A program made the position numbers and the translations under genes. From assembly GCF_009811415.1 (NCBI RefSeq), contig NZ_BLIG01000024.1, forward strand, positions 62,001-126,000: a DNA stretch of 64,000 bases, read 5' to 3'. A model generated the notes under the pieces. It was not told the origin of the DNA and made no database searches. It worked only from the letters and a program-made list of their open reading frames with translations. Numbering within the stretch: position 1 is the stretch's first letter; the number at the start of each line of letters is the position of its first letter. Source of the stretch: Alteromonas sp. KUL106. Its GTDB lineage: Bacteria > Pseudomonadota > Gammaproteobacteria > Enterobacterales > Alteromonadaceae. Below, in pieces: positions 1 to 10,024 of the stretch.

Positions 1-2
1 AA

Positions 3-548
3 TTTCATCATTTAAGACAGACCCACAGTGAACCCGACTTTCCTTTGAAAAAAACAGGGCGGCCTGCCGCAGTTTTGATTCCGTTAGTCGATTATGGAAA
101 TTCACTTCAGCTTTTACTTACTGAACGTGCTCATCACCTTAAACATCATCCCGGTCAAATCAGTTTCCCCGGGGGTGCCGTTGATGAGTCAGATAATTCA
201 TTTTTCGACGCAGCGCTTCGAGAGGCACAAGAAGAAGTCGGTTTGCCTTCAACAAATGTTGATGTAGTGGGTATGCTTCCAAAATATCGCACGATAAGCG
301 GATATGAAATTGCACCTGTAGTGGGCTTTGTGAACCCCGATTTCACTCCTATCATTGATAAAAACGAAGTGGAAAGTGCTTTTGAAGTCCCTCTATCCCA
401 CGTATTAGATAGAAAAAATCATCTTGTTCACACCACACACCGTGACAAAAAAGCGTTCCCTATTTATTTTATTCCATGGAAAAACAGAATGATTTGGGGA
501 GCAACGGCAGCAATGTTGCGGAATCTGTCTCATCATATTCACCCCTAA
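3..548 (+). CDS. CoA pyrophosphatase, Nudix family (5' end outside window)
   Basis: Predicted Nudix hydrolase that cleaves coenzyme A and its derivatives at the pyrophosphate. The family signature LLLTERAHHLKHHPGQISFP runs straight into the Nudix box (GGAVDESD, then REAQEEVGL, with the metal-binding glutamates). This CoA-type signature separates it from ADP-ribose or MutT hydrolases. A TTG lies at 45, but the frame stays open upstream to the window edge and encodes residues typical of the family N-terminus, so the true start lies left of position 1 and only the C-terminal ~181 residues are seen. The tail of the gene is complete and stops at 548. No terminator is evident before the next gene. 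Confidence 0.88.
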   Translation, partial: FHHLRQTHSEPDFPLKKTGRPAAVLIPLVDYGNSLQLLLTERAHHLKHHPGQISFPGGAVDESDNSFFDAALREAQEEVGLPSTNVDVVGMLPKYRTISGYEIAPVVGFVNPDFTPIIDKNEVESAFEVPLSHVLDRKNHLVHTTHRDKKAFPIYFIPWKNRMIWGATAAMLRNLSHHIHP

Positions 549-763
549 GTAATATCAGCCCGTACAGATAATTATTGTCTGGCTAAAAAAACAGGATACG
601 ACTTCATTTTGGCCACATCATGGTTACGCCCCACTCACCAGCTATAAATTAATCTTTACACCGTATTAGCAAAACTAATCATTCTATTAGCTTTTCTGTA
701 TTGTGGTTTTCACTTCCTAGATGCATGATCTCAATATTACTTTGTTTTAATTTTAGAAAGTTT

Positions 764-2137
764 ATGATCAGTGTATTTGACATGTTCAGTGTGGGTATTG
801 GCCCATCAAGTTCACACACGGTAGGTCCCATGAAAGCGGGGGCCGAGTTCGTCAGTGAACTCTCACAAAACCCAGAGATGTTTGATTCCGTAGATAGCGT
901 AAAAGTTGAGCTATTTGGTTCACTTGGGCAAACGGGTGTCGGCCATGGTACTGGAAAAGCGGTCATTTTAGGTTTACTTGGTGAACTCCCTGATTTAATT
1001 GATGTTGACAGCATCGACTCTAAGCTTGAAGAAATACGAAACCGCGAACAACTTTGCCTGAACGGTGAAAAATACGTACGGTTTCCAAGCAAAAACGCCA
1101 TTATCTTCCATCGCCGAAAAACGTTACCTAAACATGCCAATGCACTCACGTTTTACGCTTATGCCAAAGATGAGCTCGTAAAACAACAAACGTATTACAG
1201 CATTGGCGGCGGCTTTATCATTAAAGACGAGGATTTCGACGCGACGAAAGCACACGCAGCCAGCCTGCAAGCTGCTGTACCTTTTCCGTTTAAAACCGCA
1301 GAAGAACTTCTTGCTTTATGCAAAACAAACGGCCTTAGCATCAGCTCGCTAATGTTGCGAAACGAGTCAACATTTAGGCCGAAACACGAAGTTAAGCAAC
1401 AGCTTCACAATATCTGGCTGGTGATGAAAGCTTGTATTCAGCGCGGAATCGAAAGTGAAGGTATTCTTCCTGGTGGCTTGAAGGTCGTTCGCCGGGCTCC
1501 GGGCCTTTATCGCCGTCTTCAGACAGAACATACAAACGATCCAATGCAGACTATGGACTGGGTTAACCTTTTCGCGCTGGCAGTAAATGAAGAAAATGCC
1601 GCGGGTGGACGTGTGGTTACTGCTCCAACAAATGGCGCGGCTGGCATTATTCCCGCGGTGCTGCAATACGTTGATAAGTTTATTCGTCCTGTTGACGAAG
1701 AAGTAGCCAGTCGGTTCCTATTAACAGCAGGTGCTATCGGCATACTCTATAAGGAAAATGCATCAATTTCTGGCGCTGAAGTTGGCTGTCAAGGAGAAGT
1801 TGGTGTGGCGTGTTCTATGGCAGCAGGCGCTCTTGCTGAAATCATGGGCGGCACCGCTGCATCTGTAGAAAACGCGGCTGAAATTGGCATGGAACATAAC
1901 CTCGGACTTACCTGCGACCCAGTAGGTGGCCTTGTGCAAGTACCTTGTATAGAAAGAAATGCTATGGGTGCCATAAAAGCAATTAACGCATCTCGCCTCG
2001 CGCTTCGCGGAACCGGCGAGCACAAAGTGTCGCTAGATAAGGTGATAAAAACCATGCGCGATACAGGAAACGATATGAAAACAAAATATAAAGAGACCGC
2101 TAGAGGGGGTCTGGCTGTAAACATTATCGAATGTTAA
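764..2137 (+). CDS. sdaA: L-serine ammonia-lyase, iron-sulfur type
   Basis: Deaminates L-serine to pyruvate and ammonia in the cytoplasm using a [4Fe-4S] cluster. The chosen ATG at 764 gives 457 residues starting [19 protein letters not shown], the normal start of single-chain bacterial enzymes; an upstream in-frame ATG at 701 would add 21 unrelated residues. The cluster ligands are visible as C342 (VGCQGE), C384 (LTCDPVGG) and C395 (VPCIERN). The last residue, C457, corresponds to the C-terminal 'tail-in-mouth' cysteine known from the Legionella enzyme. The N-terminal alpha/beta domain and the catalytic domain are fused in one chain. A strong terminator follows at 2149. Confidence 0.95.
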   Translation: MISVFDMFSVGIGPSSSHTVGPMKAGAEFVSELSQNPEMFDSVDSVKVELFGSLGQTGVGHGTGKAVILGLLGELPDLIDVDSIDSKLEEIRNREQLCLNGEKYVRFPSKNAIIFHRRKTLPKHANALTFYAYAKDELVKQQTYYSIGGGFIIKDEDFDATKAHAASLQAAVPFPFKTAEELLALCKTNGLSISSLMLRNESTFRPKHEVKQQLHNIWLVMKACIQRGIESEGILPGGLKVVRRAPGLYRRLQTEHTNDPMQTMDWVNLFALAVNEENAAGGRVVTAPTNGAAGIIPAVLQYVDKFIRPVDEEVASRFLLTAGAIGILYKENASISGAEVGCQGEVGVACSMAAGALAEIMGGTAASVENAAEIGMEHNLGLTCDPVGGLVQVPCIERNAMGAIKAINASRLALRGTGEHKVSLDKVIKTMRDTGNDMKTKYKETARGGLAVNIIEC

Positions 2138-2148
2138 CGCATATTATA

Positions 2149-2175
2149 AAAAATGGGGCGAAATGCCCCATTTTT
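2149..2175. terminator. Bidirectional Rho-independent terminator between sdaA and cysB
   Basis: A perfect 11-bp stem (arms 2149-2159 and 2165-2175, GGGGC/GCCCC core) with a 5-nt loop is flanked by A and T runs on both sides. It lies between the convergent sdaA and cysB genes and can serve both. Confidence 0.85.
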
Positions 2176-2210
2176 AAAATTGCGAGATAACAGCACCGTG
2201 AACAAATCGA

Positions 2211-3230
<1,020 letters not shown>

Positions 3231-3374
3231 TTATAACCAAAACTGCTTGTTTTTACTAGTTGCTATTACAAAAATGGCATTATAAAGTTGCATTTCATTC
3301 ATTTTCTTACGATTTTAAGCAGTATTTCTTTGCGCTAGGTTAATTTGTTCTACATTATGGTGAAGTAAAAAGTA

Positions 3375-4100
3375 ATGCACGGCAATAATCTGGTTATGAT
3401 GCGTAGTAAACAAGTAACATCCACAATAGACTTCTCCTCAGTGCTTGCCGCCGCAGTGCACGATATGAAAAATTCTCTGTTTCTACTCATTCAGGCTATT
3501 GAGTCGTTAAGCACAATTGTGTCGGTTGAAAATGTTGAAGCACAGGAACAAGTCGCCAGCGTTCACTACGAAGCATCGAGGTTAAATACTAATCTGGTTC
3601 AAATTCTTTCACTCTACCGAGCTGAGTTAGAGAGTCTTCCCATTACCGTTGATGAAAGTTTTATAAAAGATTTAATAGAAGATGTTGTCGGTTCAAATAC
3701 GCTGTATATAAAACAAAAGAAAATATCTATTTCCACTTCTATAGATGAAGACCTAAGCTGGTATTTAGACGGTGAATTGATTTACTTACTGCTAAACGAT
3801 GTCATTATCAATGCAATGAGGTATGGAACGTCAAAGATACACATATCAGCAAAGGTAGACCAAAACGCAAATTTGGTAATTAGAATTGAAGATGACGGTC
3901 ATGGTTACCCTCAATCTATGCTAAATAAAAGTCATGAAGAGCTATCTGATTTTGAATTAAGTCAAGGTCGCACCGGTCTGGGTTTGTTTTTCGCAAAGCT
4001 AATAGCTCGCGCACATTCCCAAGACGATAAAGAAGGAACTATCGCACTTTTTAACGGTGGTTCACTCGGTGGAAGTGTATTTGAAGTAAAAATACCGTAG
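3375..4100 (+). CDS. Soluble sensor histidine kinase
   Basis: A 241-residue cytoplasmic histidine kinase without membrane segments or a recognisable sensor domain. The phospho-acceptor H29 lies in AVHDMKNSL. A catalytic ATP-binding domain follows, with an N box (NDVIINAMRYG), a G1 box (DDGHGYP) and a G2 box (GRTGLGLFFAKL). It probably receives its signal from a partner protein. No response regulator is adjacent; the two orphan TPR response regulators at 14309 and 35857 are candidate partners, but that pairing is inference. The next gene in the same direction starts 95 bp downstream. No clear Shine-Dalgarno marks the ATG at 3375, so internal ATGs at 3396 or 3399 remain possible. Confidence 0.82.
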   Translation: MHGNNLVMMRSKQVTSTIDFSSVLAAAVHDMKNSLFLLIQAIESLSTIVSVENVEAQEQVASVHYEASRLNTNLVQILSLYRAELESLPITVDESFIKDLIEDVVGSNTLYIKQKKISISTSIDEDLSWYLDGELIYLLLNDVIINAMRYGTSKIHISAKVDQNANLVIRIEDDGHGYPQSMLNKSHEELSDFELSQGRTGLGLFFAKLIARAHSQDDKEGTIALFNGGSLGGSVFEVKIP

Positions 4101-4195
4101 TATTATTTAATAAAGTGAAGTAATTCAAAAAGTAACGCCTACATTAAAGTTGAGAGTGGCGTGATGAAAAATAGAACACAAACGGAAACACACGC

Positions 4196-4954
4196 ATGTA
4201 CGTGATAATTATAATTTTAATTGTTGTTTTGCTTATCGCGGCGATTTTTATCAATGCAATACAGCAGCATCGTCAAAAGCAAGAAGCTGAGCGTAGAGCA
4301 GAATTAGCTAAGCAGCGCGCGATTGTTGATGAAACCGATAAAGTCATTACTGCAAGTTTAAATATGCCGGTATCGTCACGCATTATGGGCATTTTGCACA
4401 ATCGCATGCACAATGCGCTCAAAATCATGAATGAGTTGGCGAGTTCAGCGGATTTAAGGCAACGAATTTCAAGCAGCGAACAAGCAATGACAGCAGCCCT
4501 CTCCGACAATAGCGGTTCACTGGGCGAATTCACACTGCCGGATAACGACAAAATGATTATCCAGTATATTCAATCAGTGAAAAAGCTTCGTATTATGCTT
4601 CGTTCAGAGCACAGTAAAGGTCAAATTGATTCAAAAGTTTTTTCGGATGAAGATAAACAGCTTGAGCGTTTACAGGTTAAAGTCAATGTAGAAACGCTGA
4701 TAAAACGCGGTCGCGCAGCTCTACAAACGAACATGCTAGGTTCTGCAAGACAGTATTTTGAAAAGGCAAAAGCGGCCCTTGAAAACCAAAATCCACAAGA
4801 TGACTACTCAATGTCTAAACTGGCAACGCTAAATGAATGGTTGAGCGATATACAAAATAACTTGAAAAGCGTTAACGAAAAAGACCGGGTAAGAAGACAA
4901 GAAGAAGAAAGAGACGAGCTAGACGAATTATTTGCACCTAAGAAGAAGTGGTAG
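4196..4954 (+). CDS. Membrane-anchored coiled-coil protein of unknown function
   Basis: A 252-residue protein I cannot name. Residues 2-22 form one hydrophobic membrane helix (VIIIILIVVLLIAAIFINAI). A charged helix rich in K, E, R and Q follows, suggesting coiled coil with the bulk of the protein in the cytoplasm. Around residues 170-200 the stretch LIKRGRAALQTNMLGSARQYFEKA reads like one TPR-type helix pair. The C-terminus is very acidic (RRQEEERDELDEL), then basic (KKKW). It follows the soluble histidine kinase in the same direction, so an anchoring or scaffold role for that kinase is possible but not shown. Confidence 0.72.
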   Translation: MYVIIIILIVVLLIAAIFINAIQQHRQKQEAERRAELAKQRAIVDETDKVITASLNMPVSSRIMGILHNRMHNALKIMNELASSADLRQRISSSEQAMTAALSDNSGSLGEFTLPDNDKMIIQYIQSVKKLRIMLRSEHSKGQIDSKVFSDEDKQLERLQVKVNVETLIKRGRAALQTNMLGSARQYFEKAKAALENQNPQDDYSMSKLATLNEWLSDIQNNLKSVNEKDRVRRQEEERDELDELFAPKKKW

Positions 4955-4960
4955 TGCTGG

Positions 4961-4980
4961 TCCCTGACGTACTTCAGGGA
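4961..4980 (+). terminator. Weak hairpin after the coiled-coil gene
   Basis: A perfect 7-bp stem (TCCCTGA/TCAGGGA) with a 6-nt loop lies just after the stop codon. The T run (CTTTTTATT) begins only about ten bases downstream, so termination efficiency is doubtful. Confidence 0.35.
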
Positions 4981-4994
4981 TTGTCTAAGCCTTT

Positions 4995-5882
4995 TTATTG
5001 CGCATAATACGCTACCGCTAGATCCCACAAAGACTGAGCGGGTAGCGAAAGACTTCGTCTGGCGTTTCTAATTAAGCCTATGTTTTTAATAAGCGGCTCG
5101 TCAGGTACCTCCTTTACTACTAAGCCCAGTCCTTCCATTTGTCTTTTACAAATTGCCGGCATAACTGAAATACCCAAACCGTTTTGTATAAGCTTACCAA
5201 GGGTGGATAATTGGCCTGTTTCGGCAACGATATTAAGATCTCCATGCATGGCTAATTTTGTCTGGGTCCAATGACGCACAGCTGACCCTCTGTTCATCAT
5301 AACGAGAGGCATCGTTAAGCAGTCAGACCATTTTATCTTAGTAGGTAGCAAAGAGGCTTGTTCTTGATTTGTCACTACGACGAACTGATCGTCGAAGAGA
5401 CTCTCAAAGACTAACCCGTCTTTACGTTCTGGCTCAAAGGAAAAACCTATTTCTGAGCGTCCGGTTGATACTTCATGAATAACTTGTTCCATCACGACGT
5501 CAACAATTCGCAAGTTAACGTTAGGGGCTCGCTGATGAAACTTACACAAAATTTCCGGTAAATGCGCCTCCGCAAATGAAGGCATTGCGCAAATCGTTAG
5601 CTGCCCTTTCGCCATAGCAAACAAATTTTGAATGTCTGAAAACGTGTTATCCCAATCGTGAAGAAGTCGAACAGCATTGGGAAATAGAACCTCGCCTTCA
5701 GGGGTAAGGCTTACATTGCGCGTATTTCGTTGAAACAGTTTGCCTCCGAGTTGCTCCTCCATCTTTTTTATCGCAGACGACAAAGCAGGCTGTGTTAGGT
5801 GGAGATTAACGGCGGCTTCGGCAAACGTAGAGGATTTGGCCACTTCTACAAATGCTTTAATTTGACGGTAAGATACATCCAT
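4995..5882 (-). CDS. LysR-type regulator divergent from CoA-transferase genes
   Basis: A 295-residue LysR-family regulator. Its N-terminal helix-turn-helix reads MDVSYRQIKAFVEVAKSSTF and then LHLTQPALSSAIKKMEEQLG. The remainder is a periplasmic-binding-protein-like effector domain. It lies 115 bp from, and divergent to, the succinyl-CoA:3-oxoacid CoA-transferase genes, with a near-perfect AT-rich palindrome in between at 5897-5921. By LysR convention it probably controls those genes and itself. The effector is unknown; an acetoacetate- or ketone-body-related metabolite is only a guess from context. Confidence 0.88.
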   Translation of the reverse strand: MDVSYRQIKAFVEVAKSSTFAEAAVNLHLTQPALSSAIKKMEEQLGGKLFQRNTRNVSLTPEGEVLFPNAVRLLHDWDNTFSDIQNLFAMAKGQLTICAMPSFAEAHLPEILCKFHQRAPNVNLRIVDVVMEQVIHEVSTGRSEIGFSFEPERKDGLVFESLFDDQFVVVTNQEQASLLPTKIKWSDCLTMPLVMMNRGSAVRHWTQTKLAMHGDLNIVAETGQLSTLGKLIQNGLGISVMPAICKRQMEGLGLVVKEVPDEPLIKNIGLIRNARRSLSLPAQSLWDLAVAYYAQ

Positions 5883-5896
5883 AGCGAGCGCGCCCT

Positions 5897-5921
5897 TATT
5901 AATAAATTATATTTATTAATA
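5897..5921. promoter_or_regulatory. Perfect AT-rich palindrome, likely LysR operator
   Basis: Two 11-nt arms (TATTAATAAAT and ATTTATTAATA) flank a TAT centre with no mismatch. The site sits 15 bp upstream of the LysR start and 77 bp upstream of the CoA-transferase A gene, where a LysR autoregulatory and activation site is expected. A-T richness makes such palindromes less informative than usual. Confidence 0.6.
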
Positions 5922-5997
5922 GCAAGATTAATTCGATTTTACAAATCTAGCAACAATGCTGATACTTATTTTTAACAAATAATATTGGAGAAAAAGT

Positions 5998-6705
5998 ATG
6001 GCAGGATTTAACAAAGTTGTATCGTCGTACGATGAGGCGATGGCCGGTCTTGAAGATGGTATGACAGTCATTGCCGGAGGCTTTGGTCTTTGCGGCATAC
6101 CAGAAGGTCTTATCAGTCAAATTAAAAAAATGGGCACTACCGGCCTAACGGTTGTATCCAACAACTGTGGCGTGGATGGCTTTGGCCTGGGTCTTCTCCT
6201 TGAAGATAAGCAAATAGCCAAAATGGTATCTTCTTATGTTGGGGAAAATGCGCTATTTGAAAAACAGCTCTTAAACGGTGAGCTAGAAGTAGAGCTTACG
6301 CCACAAGGTACGCTAGCAGAAAAAATGCGAGCAGGTGGTGCAGGCATCCCGGCATTCTACACGGCTACGGGCTACGGCACGCCTGTAGGCGAAGGAAAAG
6401 AAGTAAAAGAATTCAATGGACGTCCATACATTCTTGAACACGCTATTACGGGTGACTTTGCCATAGTGAAGGCATGGAAAGCAGATACCTTCGGAAACTG
6501 TATTTATCGTCATACCGCACAGAACTTTAATCCTATGGCAGCTACGGCAGGCAAGATCACTGTCGTAGAAGCCGAAGAAATTGTAGAGCCAGGCGCGCTT
6601 AACCCTAGCGAAATCCACACTCCGGGTATTTATGTAAATCGCGTAATTAAAGGGTCTTTCGAAAAACGCATTGAGCGTCGTGTAGTCAGCAAGGAGACAG
6701 TATAA
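5998..6705 (+). CDS. scoA: Succinyl-CoA:3-oxoacid CoA-transferase, subunit A
   Basis: Alpha subunit of the heteromeric enzyme that moves CoA from succinyl-CoA to acetoacetate, opening ketone-body, leucine and polyhydroxybutyrate-derived acetoacetate breakdown. The 235-residue protein has the family N-terminal pattern ([17 protein letters not shown], then [14 protein letters not shown]), a glycine-rich loop ([13 protein letters not shown]) and [14 protein letters not shown]. It has its own ribosome-binding site (TTGGAG, 5982-5987). Its TAA overlaps the ATG of subunit B by one base, so the two are translationally coupled. AtoD of the acetate:acetoacetate transferase is the nearest alternative. 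Confidence 0.92.
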   Translation: MAGFNKVVSSYDEAMAGLEDGMTVIAGGFGLCGIPEGLISQIKKMGTTGLTVVSNNCGVDGFGLGLLLEDKQIAKMVSSYVGENALFEKQLLNGELEVELTPQGTLAEKMRAGGAGIPAFYTATGYGTPVGEGKEVKEFNGRPYILEHAITGDFAIVKAWKADTFGNCIYRHTAQNFNPMAATAGKITVVEAEEIVEPGALNPSEIHTPGIYVNRVIKGSFEKRIERRVVSKETV

Positions 6706-7358
6706 TGCTTAGTAGAGAACAAATTGCGATGCGCGTAGCCCAAGAGTTTAAAGATGGTGACTACGTTAATTTGGGCATTGGCATCCCTACCCTTGCAGCC
6801 AATTACGTGCCCGATGATATCAGCGTGATGCTTCAGTCGGAAAACGGCCTTTTAGGTATGGGACGCTACCCTAGCGAAAGTGAAATCGACGCTGACATGA
6901 TAAACGCAGGTAAGGAAACCGTAACGGCAATAACGGGCGCGTCTATCTTCAGTAGCGCTGAAAGCTTTGCGATGATCCGAGGTGGGCACGTAGATTTCAC
7001 GGTGCTTGGCGCTTTTGAGGTCGACGTATCGGGAAATATTGCGTCATGGATGATCCCAGGCAAGTTGGTCAAAGGCATGGGTGGCGCTATGGACCTTGTT
7101 GCCGGCGCAAAGAACATCATCGTTACCATGACCCATACAGATAAACACGGTAATCCAAAGCTACTTAGCGAATGCACGTTGCCATTAACCGGTGTAAATT
7201 GTATTACGCGTATCATCACCGATTTAGCAGTACTGAGCGTTGAGAATGGCGCATTTGTGCTTCAAGAGCGTGCTCCAGGCGTGAGCGTCGACGAGATTAA
7301 AGAGAAAACGGGTGGAAAACTCGTTGTCCCAGACAACGTACCTGAAATGCATTTTTAA
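6705..7358 (+). CDS. scoB: Succinyl-CoA:3-oxoacid CoA-transferase, subunit B
   Basis: Beta subunit of the CoA-transferase, 217 residues. It carries the catalytic glutamate that forms the glutamyl-CoA thioester, in the motif [10 protein letters not shown] near residue 46. [13 protein letters not shown] and the Gly-rich [17 protein letters not shown] are typical of the family. The start overlaps the scoA stop (TAATG) with a good AAGGAG 9 bases upstream. A clear terminator ends the two-gene unit at 7459. Regulation by the divergent LysR protein is inferred from position. Confidence 0.93.
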   Translation: MLSREQIAMRVAQEFKDGDYVNLGIGIPTLAANYVPDDISVMLQSENGLLGMGRYPSESEIDADMINAGKETVTAITGASIFSSAESFAMIRGGHVDFTVLGAFEVDVSGNIASWMIPGKLVKGMGGAMDLVAGAKNIIVTMTHTDKHGNPKLLSECTLPLTGVNCITRIITDLAVLSVENGAFVLQERAPGVSVDEIKEKTGGKLVVPDNVPEMHF

Positions 7359-7458
7359 CCCACCTATTGATTGGGTTTCGTTGGTTCGCGCTTATCAAGC
7401 AACATTTAAGTAGTTGATTGGTAAACGTGAACCCTACCAGTGGTTCTCTTTTTGCTTA

Positions 7459-7487
7459 GTCACTGCTTAATAGCAGTGACGTTTTTT
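7459..7487 (+). terminator. Rho-independent terminator after scoAB
   Basis: A 9-bp perfect stem (GTCACTGCT/AGCAGTGAC) with a 4-nt loop is followed directly by GTTTTTT. It lies 101 bp downstream of the scoB stop and upstream of the helicase gene. Confidence 0.88.
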
Positions 7488-7588
7488 AACATCCAGAACC
7501 TCTAACCGAGCCGTTCGATAAGCCTTTCATTACGCTTTACATTAAGGGATAATGCGCCCGAACAATTATCTTTAAAGGCTTTATTTTC

Positions 7589-8911
7589 TTGCTAGTTACT
7601 GATTTACCTGTAAACCACAAAATTATTTCAAAGCTCGAAACCAAGAACATTTCGACGCTAACCGAAATTCAAGAACGCACAATGCTTCCTGCTATTCAAG
7701 GCAAGGATATTATAGCGTCATCAAAAACAGGGTCAGGTAAAACTTTCGCCTTTTTGGTACCAGCCATTAACCGACTACTATCGCAAAAAGCACTCAGTCG
7801 GCAGGATCCACGTGCACTTATTCTCGCACCAACCCGCGAACTAGCTAAACAAGTTTTCATTGAAACGAAGTCAATGTGTACGGGTTTAAATCTGACGTGT
7901 TCACTCATTGTGGGTGGCGAAAACTATAATGACCAAGTTAAAGGGCTTCGCCGCAACCCGCATATAATTGTGGGCACTGCTGGTCGCGTTGCGGATCACC
8001 TTTTAGATAAAAGTATGTATTTAAACGGTTTAGAGCTTCTGATCTTTGACGAAGCTGACCGCATGCTAGATTTAGGGTTTTCTGCACAGCTTAAGATGAT
8101 TAATGACTATGCTGATCATAGAAAGCGCCAAACTATGCTGTTCTCTGCCACGCTTGATAACATCGAGCTCAAGCACATGACTGCACAGTTAACTAAGGGG
8201 GCTGTCAGGGTAGCAGTTGGCGACTCAACTGCCGAGCACGGTGATATTGTTCAGCAATGTTTTTTCGCTGATAACGTTCAAAATAAAGACCAAATTTTAC
8301 AATTTGAATTGATAAATCGTGAATACAATCAAGCGATAGTTTTTACTGCAACCCGCGAGGACACAGATAGAATTGCTGCGCTTCTTAATGCGCAGAATCT
8401 TGAAGCCATTGCGCTTCGTGGTGACATGTTGCAAAGCCAACGTGCTGCAGTAATGAGCGCGTTTGCCCGTGGACAGCATAGTATTCTCGTTACTACCGAC
8501 CTTGCATCTCGCGGTCTAGACCTGTCAAAAGTTGGTTTAGTGGTTAACTTTGACCTTCCTAAGAATGCTGATGAATATATTCACAGAATCGGCCGTACTG
8601 GACGTGCAGGGCAAAAAGGCGAAGCGTTCTCTTTAATTGGCCCACGTGATTGGAACAGCTTTGAAGCGTTAAAAAGCCACCTGCAATATGCATTAGAATG
8701 TTCGGCACATGATGAATTCGCTGCGTCGTTTAAAGGTTTAAAACCGAAGAAAAAAGTGACGAAAAAAGCCAGTGTACATAATGGTAAAAAGCGTGTCGCT
8801 AAATCTGAAAAGACGGGCGCAAAAAAGCGCGTTGATACCATGTCGGGAGAAGATATCGGTATGGTCCCTGTTAAACGCAAACCAAGAAAATCGCTCTCGG
8901 ATGATGAGTGA
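7589..8911 (+). CDS. DEAD-box ATP-dependent RNA helicase
   Basis: A 440-residue DEAD-box helicase for RNA remodelling, probably ribosome assembly or mRNA turnover. Motifs in order: Q motif (LTEIQERTMLPAI), motif I (SSKTGSGKT), Ia (APTRELAKQ), motif II as DEAD (IFDEADRMLDLGF), motif III (FSATL), motif V (TTDLASRGLD) and motif VI (HRIGRTGRAG). The C-terminal ~60 residues are a lysine/arginine-rich tail likely to bind RNA. The only usable start is TTG at 7589: an in-frame stop lies at 7550 and no ATG precedes the conserved N-terminus; AAAGG at 7574-7578 can act as ribosome-binding site. It is related to RhlE/SrmB-type proteins but I cannot assign an orthologue. Confidence 0.93.
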   Translation: MLVTDLPVNHKIISKLETKNISTLTEIQERTMLPAIQGKDIIASSKTGSGKTFAFLVPAINRLLSQKALSRQDPRALILAPTRELAKQVFIETKSMCTGLNLTCSLIVGGENYNDQVKGLRRNPHIIVGTAGRVADHLLDKSMYLNGLELLIFDEADRMLDLGFSAQLKMINDYADHRKRQTMLFSATLDNIELKHMTAQLTKGAVRVAVGDSTAEHGDIVQQCFFADNVQNKDQILQFELINREYNQAIVFTATREDTDRIAALLNAQNLEAIALRGDMLQSQRAAVMSAFARGQHSILVTTDLASRGLDLSKVGLVVNFDLPKNADEYIHRIGRTGRAGQKGEAFSLIGPRDWNSFEALKSHLQYALECSAHDEFAASFKGLKPKKKVTKKASVHNGKKRVAKSEKTGAKKRVDTMSGEDIGMVPVKRKPRKSLSDDE

Positions 8912-8939
8912 AATTAACAGGCAATAGTTAATACCTAAA

Positions 8940-8965
8940 CCGCCGCTAATGCTCATAAGCGGCGG
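8940..8965 (+). terminator. GC-rich hairpin after the helicase gene
   Basis: An 8-bp GC-rich stem (CCGCCGCT/AGCGGCGG) with a 10-nt loop lies 28 bp after the stop. It lacks a T run, so it may be only an mRNA 3'-end stabiliser or a weak terminator. Confidence 0.4.
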
Positions 8966-9135
8966 GCAATATCACATTTAGTTTTAACGAACATTCTCTT
9001 ACATTTTCTTTTTCAATCTTTTGCGAGTTTATGTTGTACTCTATTCAGCACATATCGTTAACCTGCAACGTTATGAGTTTAATATAAACATGAGTAAAGC
9101 TTCTTAAGCCTTTCTTCAAAACGGATTTTGCAAAC

Positions 9136-9669
9136 ATGAAAGCACGTAAACTCGTATTAATATCACTCTTCGCTGTCATTGTTGTTGCCGCACTTTTTTA
9201 TCAGGAAATAATTGCGCGTGTATTATTACCTCAATACATCGAGTGGGCGCGTGAAACTGATCAGAAAGGGCTTAATGATGGTGTTCCGTTAAACGAAAAA
9301 GAACGATTGCTCGCATCAGAAATAGGCATTAAACACCCAGAAAAAGTAAGAATAATTTATGTAGACCAAGTACCCTACCCTTATGAAAATTTTGCTTTGA
9401 AGGTATTTGGTGAAGCTGTTGGACTCGTTGGCGAAGGAATTATTAACAACGCACAGGTTTTCGGTTATTCAATTTATGCGCGCAAAGACTTTGTACTTAA
9501 TAAGCCAAAGTTGGCTCACGAGTTAGTGCATGTACTTCAGATTGAAAGAACCAGTTTAGATGACATTGTCACACAACATTTTTTTGACATGGCGGAATAT
9601 GGCTACGACAAAGCACCGCTAGAAGTAGAAGCAGTAAAGGCAAATGAAAAATACAGCACTGATTGGTAG
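9136..9669 (+). CDS. Small membrane-anchored HExxH metalloprotease-like protein
   Basis: A 177-residue protein with an N-terminal signal anchor (LVLISLFAVIVVAALFY, residues 6-22), so the rest should face the periplasm. It contains AHELVHVLQ near residue 129, the zinc-binding HExxH pattern followed by a glutamine, as in DUF4157-like mini-peptidases. About 28 residues later PLEVEA could supply the third (glutamate) ligand. No propeptide or partner gene is visible. The assignment to a peptidase is from the motif only; many such short proteins have no shown activity. Confidence 0.72.
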   Translation: MKARKLVLISLFAVIVVAALFYQEIIARVLLPQYIEWARETDQKGLNDGVPLNEKERLLASEIGIKHPEKVRIIYVDQVPYPYENFALKVFGEAVGLVGEGIINNAQVFGYSIYARKDFVLNKPKLAHELVHVLQIERTSLDDIVTQHFFDMAEYGYDKAPLEVEAVKANEKYSTDW

Positions 9670-10024
9670 CTTTTGCTAGGTAGTGTGTAGCGTGCTTTTT
9701 ATAACGCTACCTATGTATTTCTCAGCTTAGAGCAGCGTGCATTACTATTTATAAAAATCTCAACGTTCTGCTTAAGACGAGGAGCGGACGTTCAAGACTC
9801 TCTGCTCTTGGTTCCGATCTTTTCCAAACTCGGCCGTGCAACAGCACCTTAATATCTTATACCAGTCCGCATACATCGTATTTATACATCTCCTTTCGTT
9901 AAATTTGGCATTGCAATATCACGTTGAATGTTGAAAACATAAGCTTCTAATACAAATTCATTTGATACCCATACGGAAATCAAGCGTAATAAACCACCAT
10001 GTTGATAAACTCTTCAGGTTCACG
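9670..10024. other. Intergenic stretch upstream of the AFG1-like gene
   Basis: About 355 bp without a convincing gene. It holds a small imperfect hairpin at 9687-9710, a 15-base piece of the dispersed repeat at 9859-9873, and the leader of the AFG1-like gene. I see nothing else identifiable. Confidence 0.5.
9859..9873 (+). repeat. Short end fragment of the dispersed repeat
   Basis: ATACCAGTCCGCATA here is identical to the terminal 15 bases (reverse complement) of the repeat copy at 50743-50784, and similar to the outer end of the long copy at 16149. At 15 bases it is suggestive, not conclusive; it marks the left flank of the AFG1 island. Confidence 0.4.

Noticed and set aside
7589..8911. ATG start downstream in the DEAD-box helicase gene
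   Set aside because: It would remove the N-terminal residues before the Q motif, and the TTG at 7589 has an acceptable upstream AAAGG.
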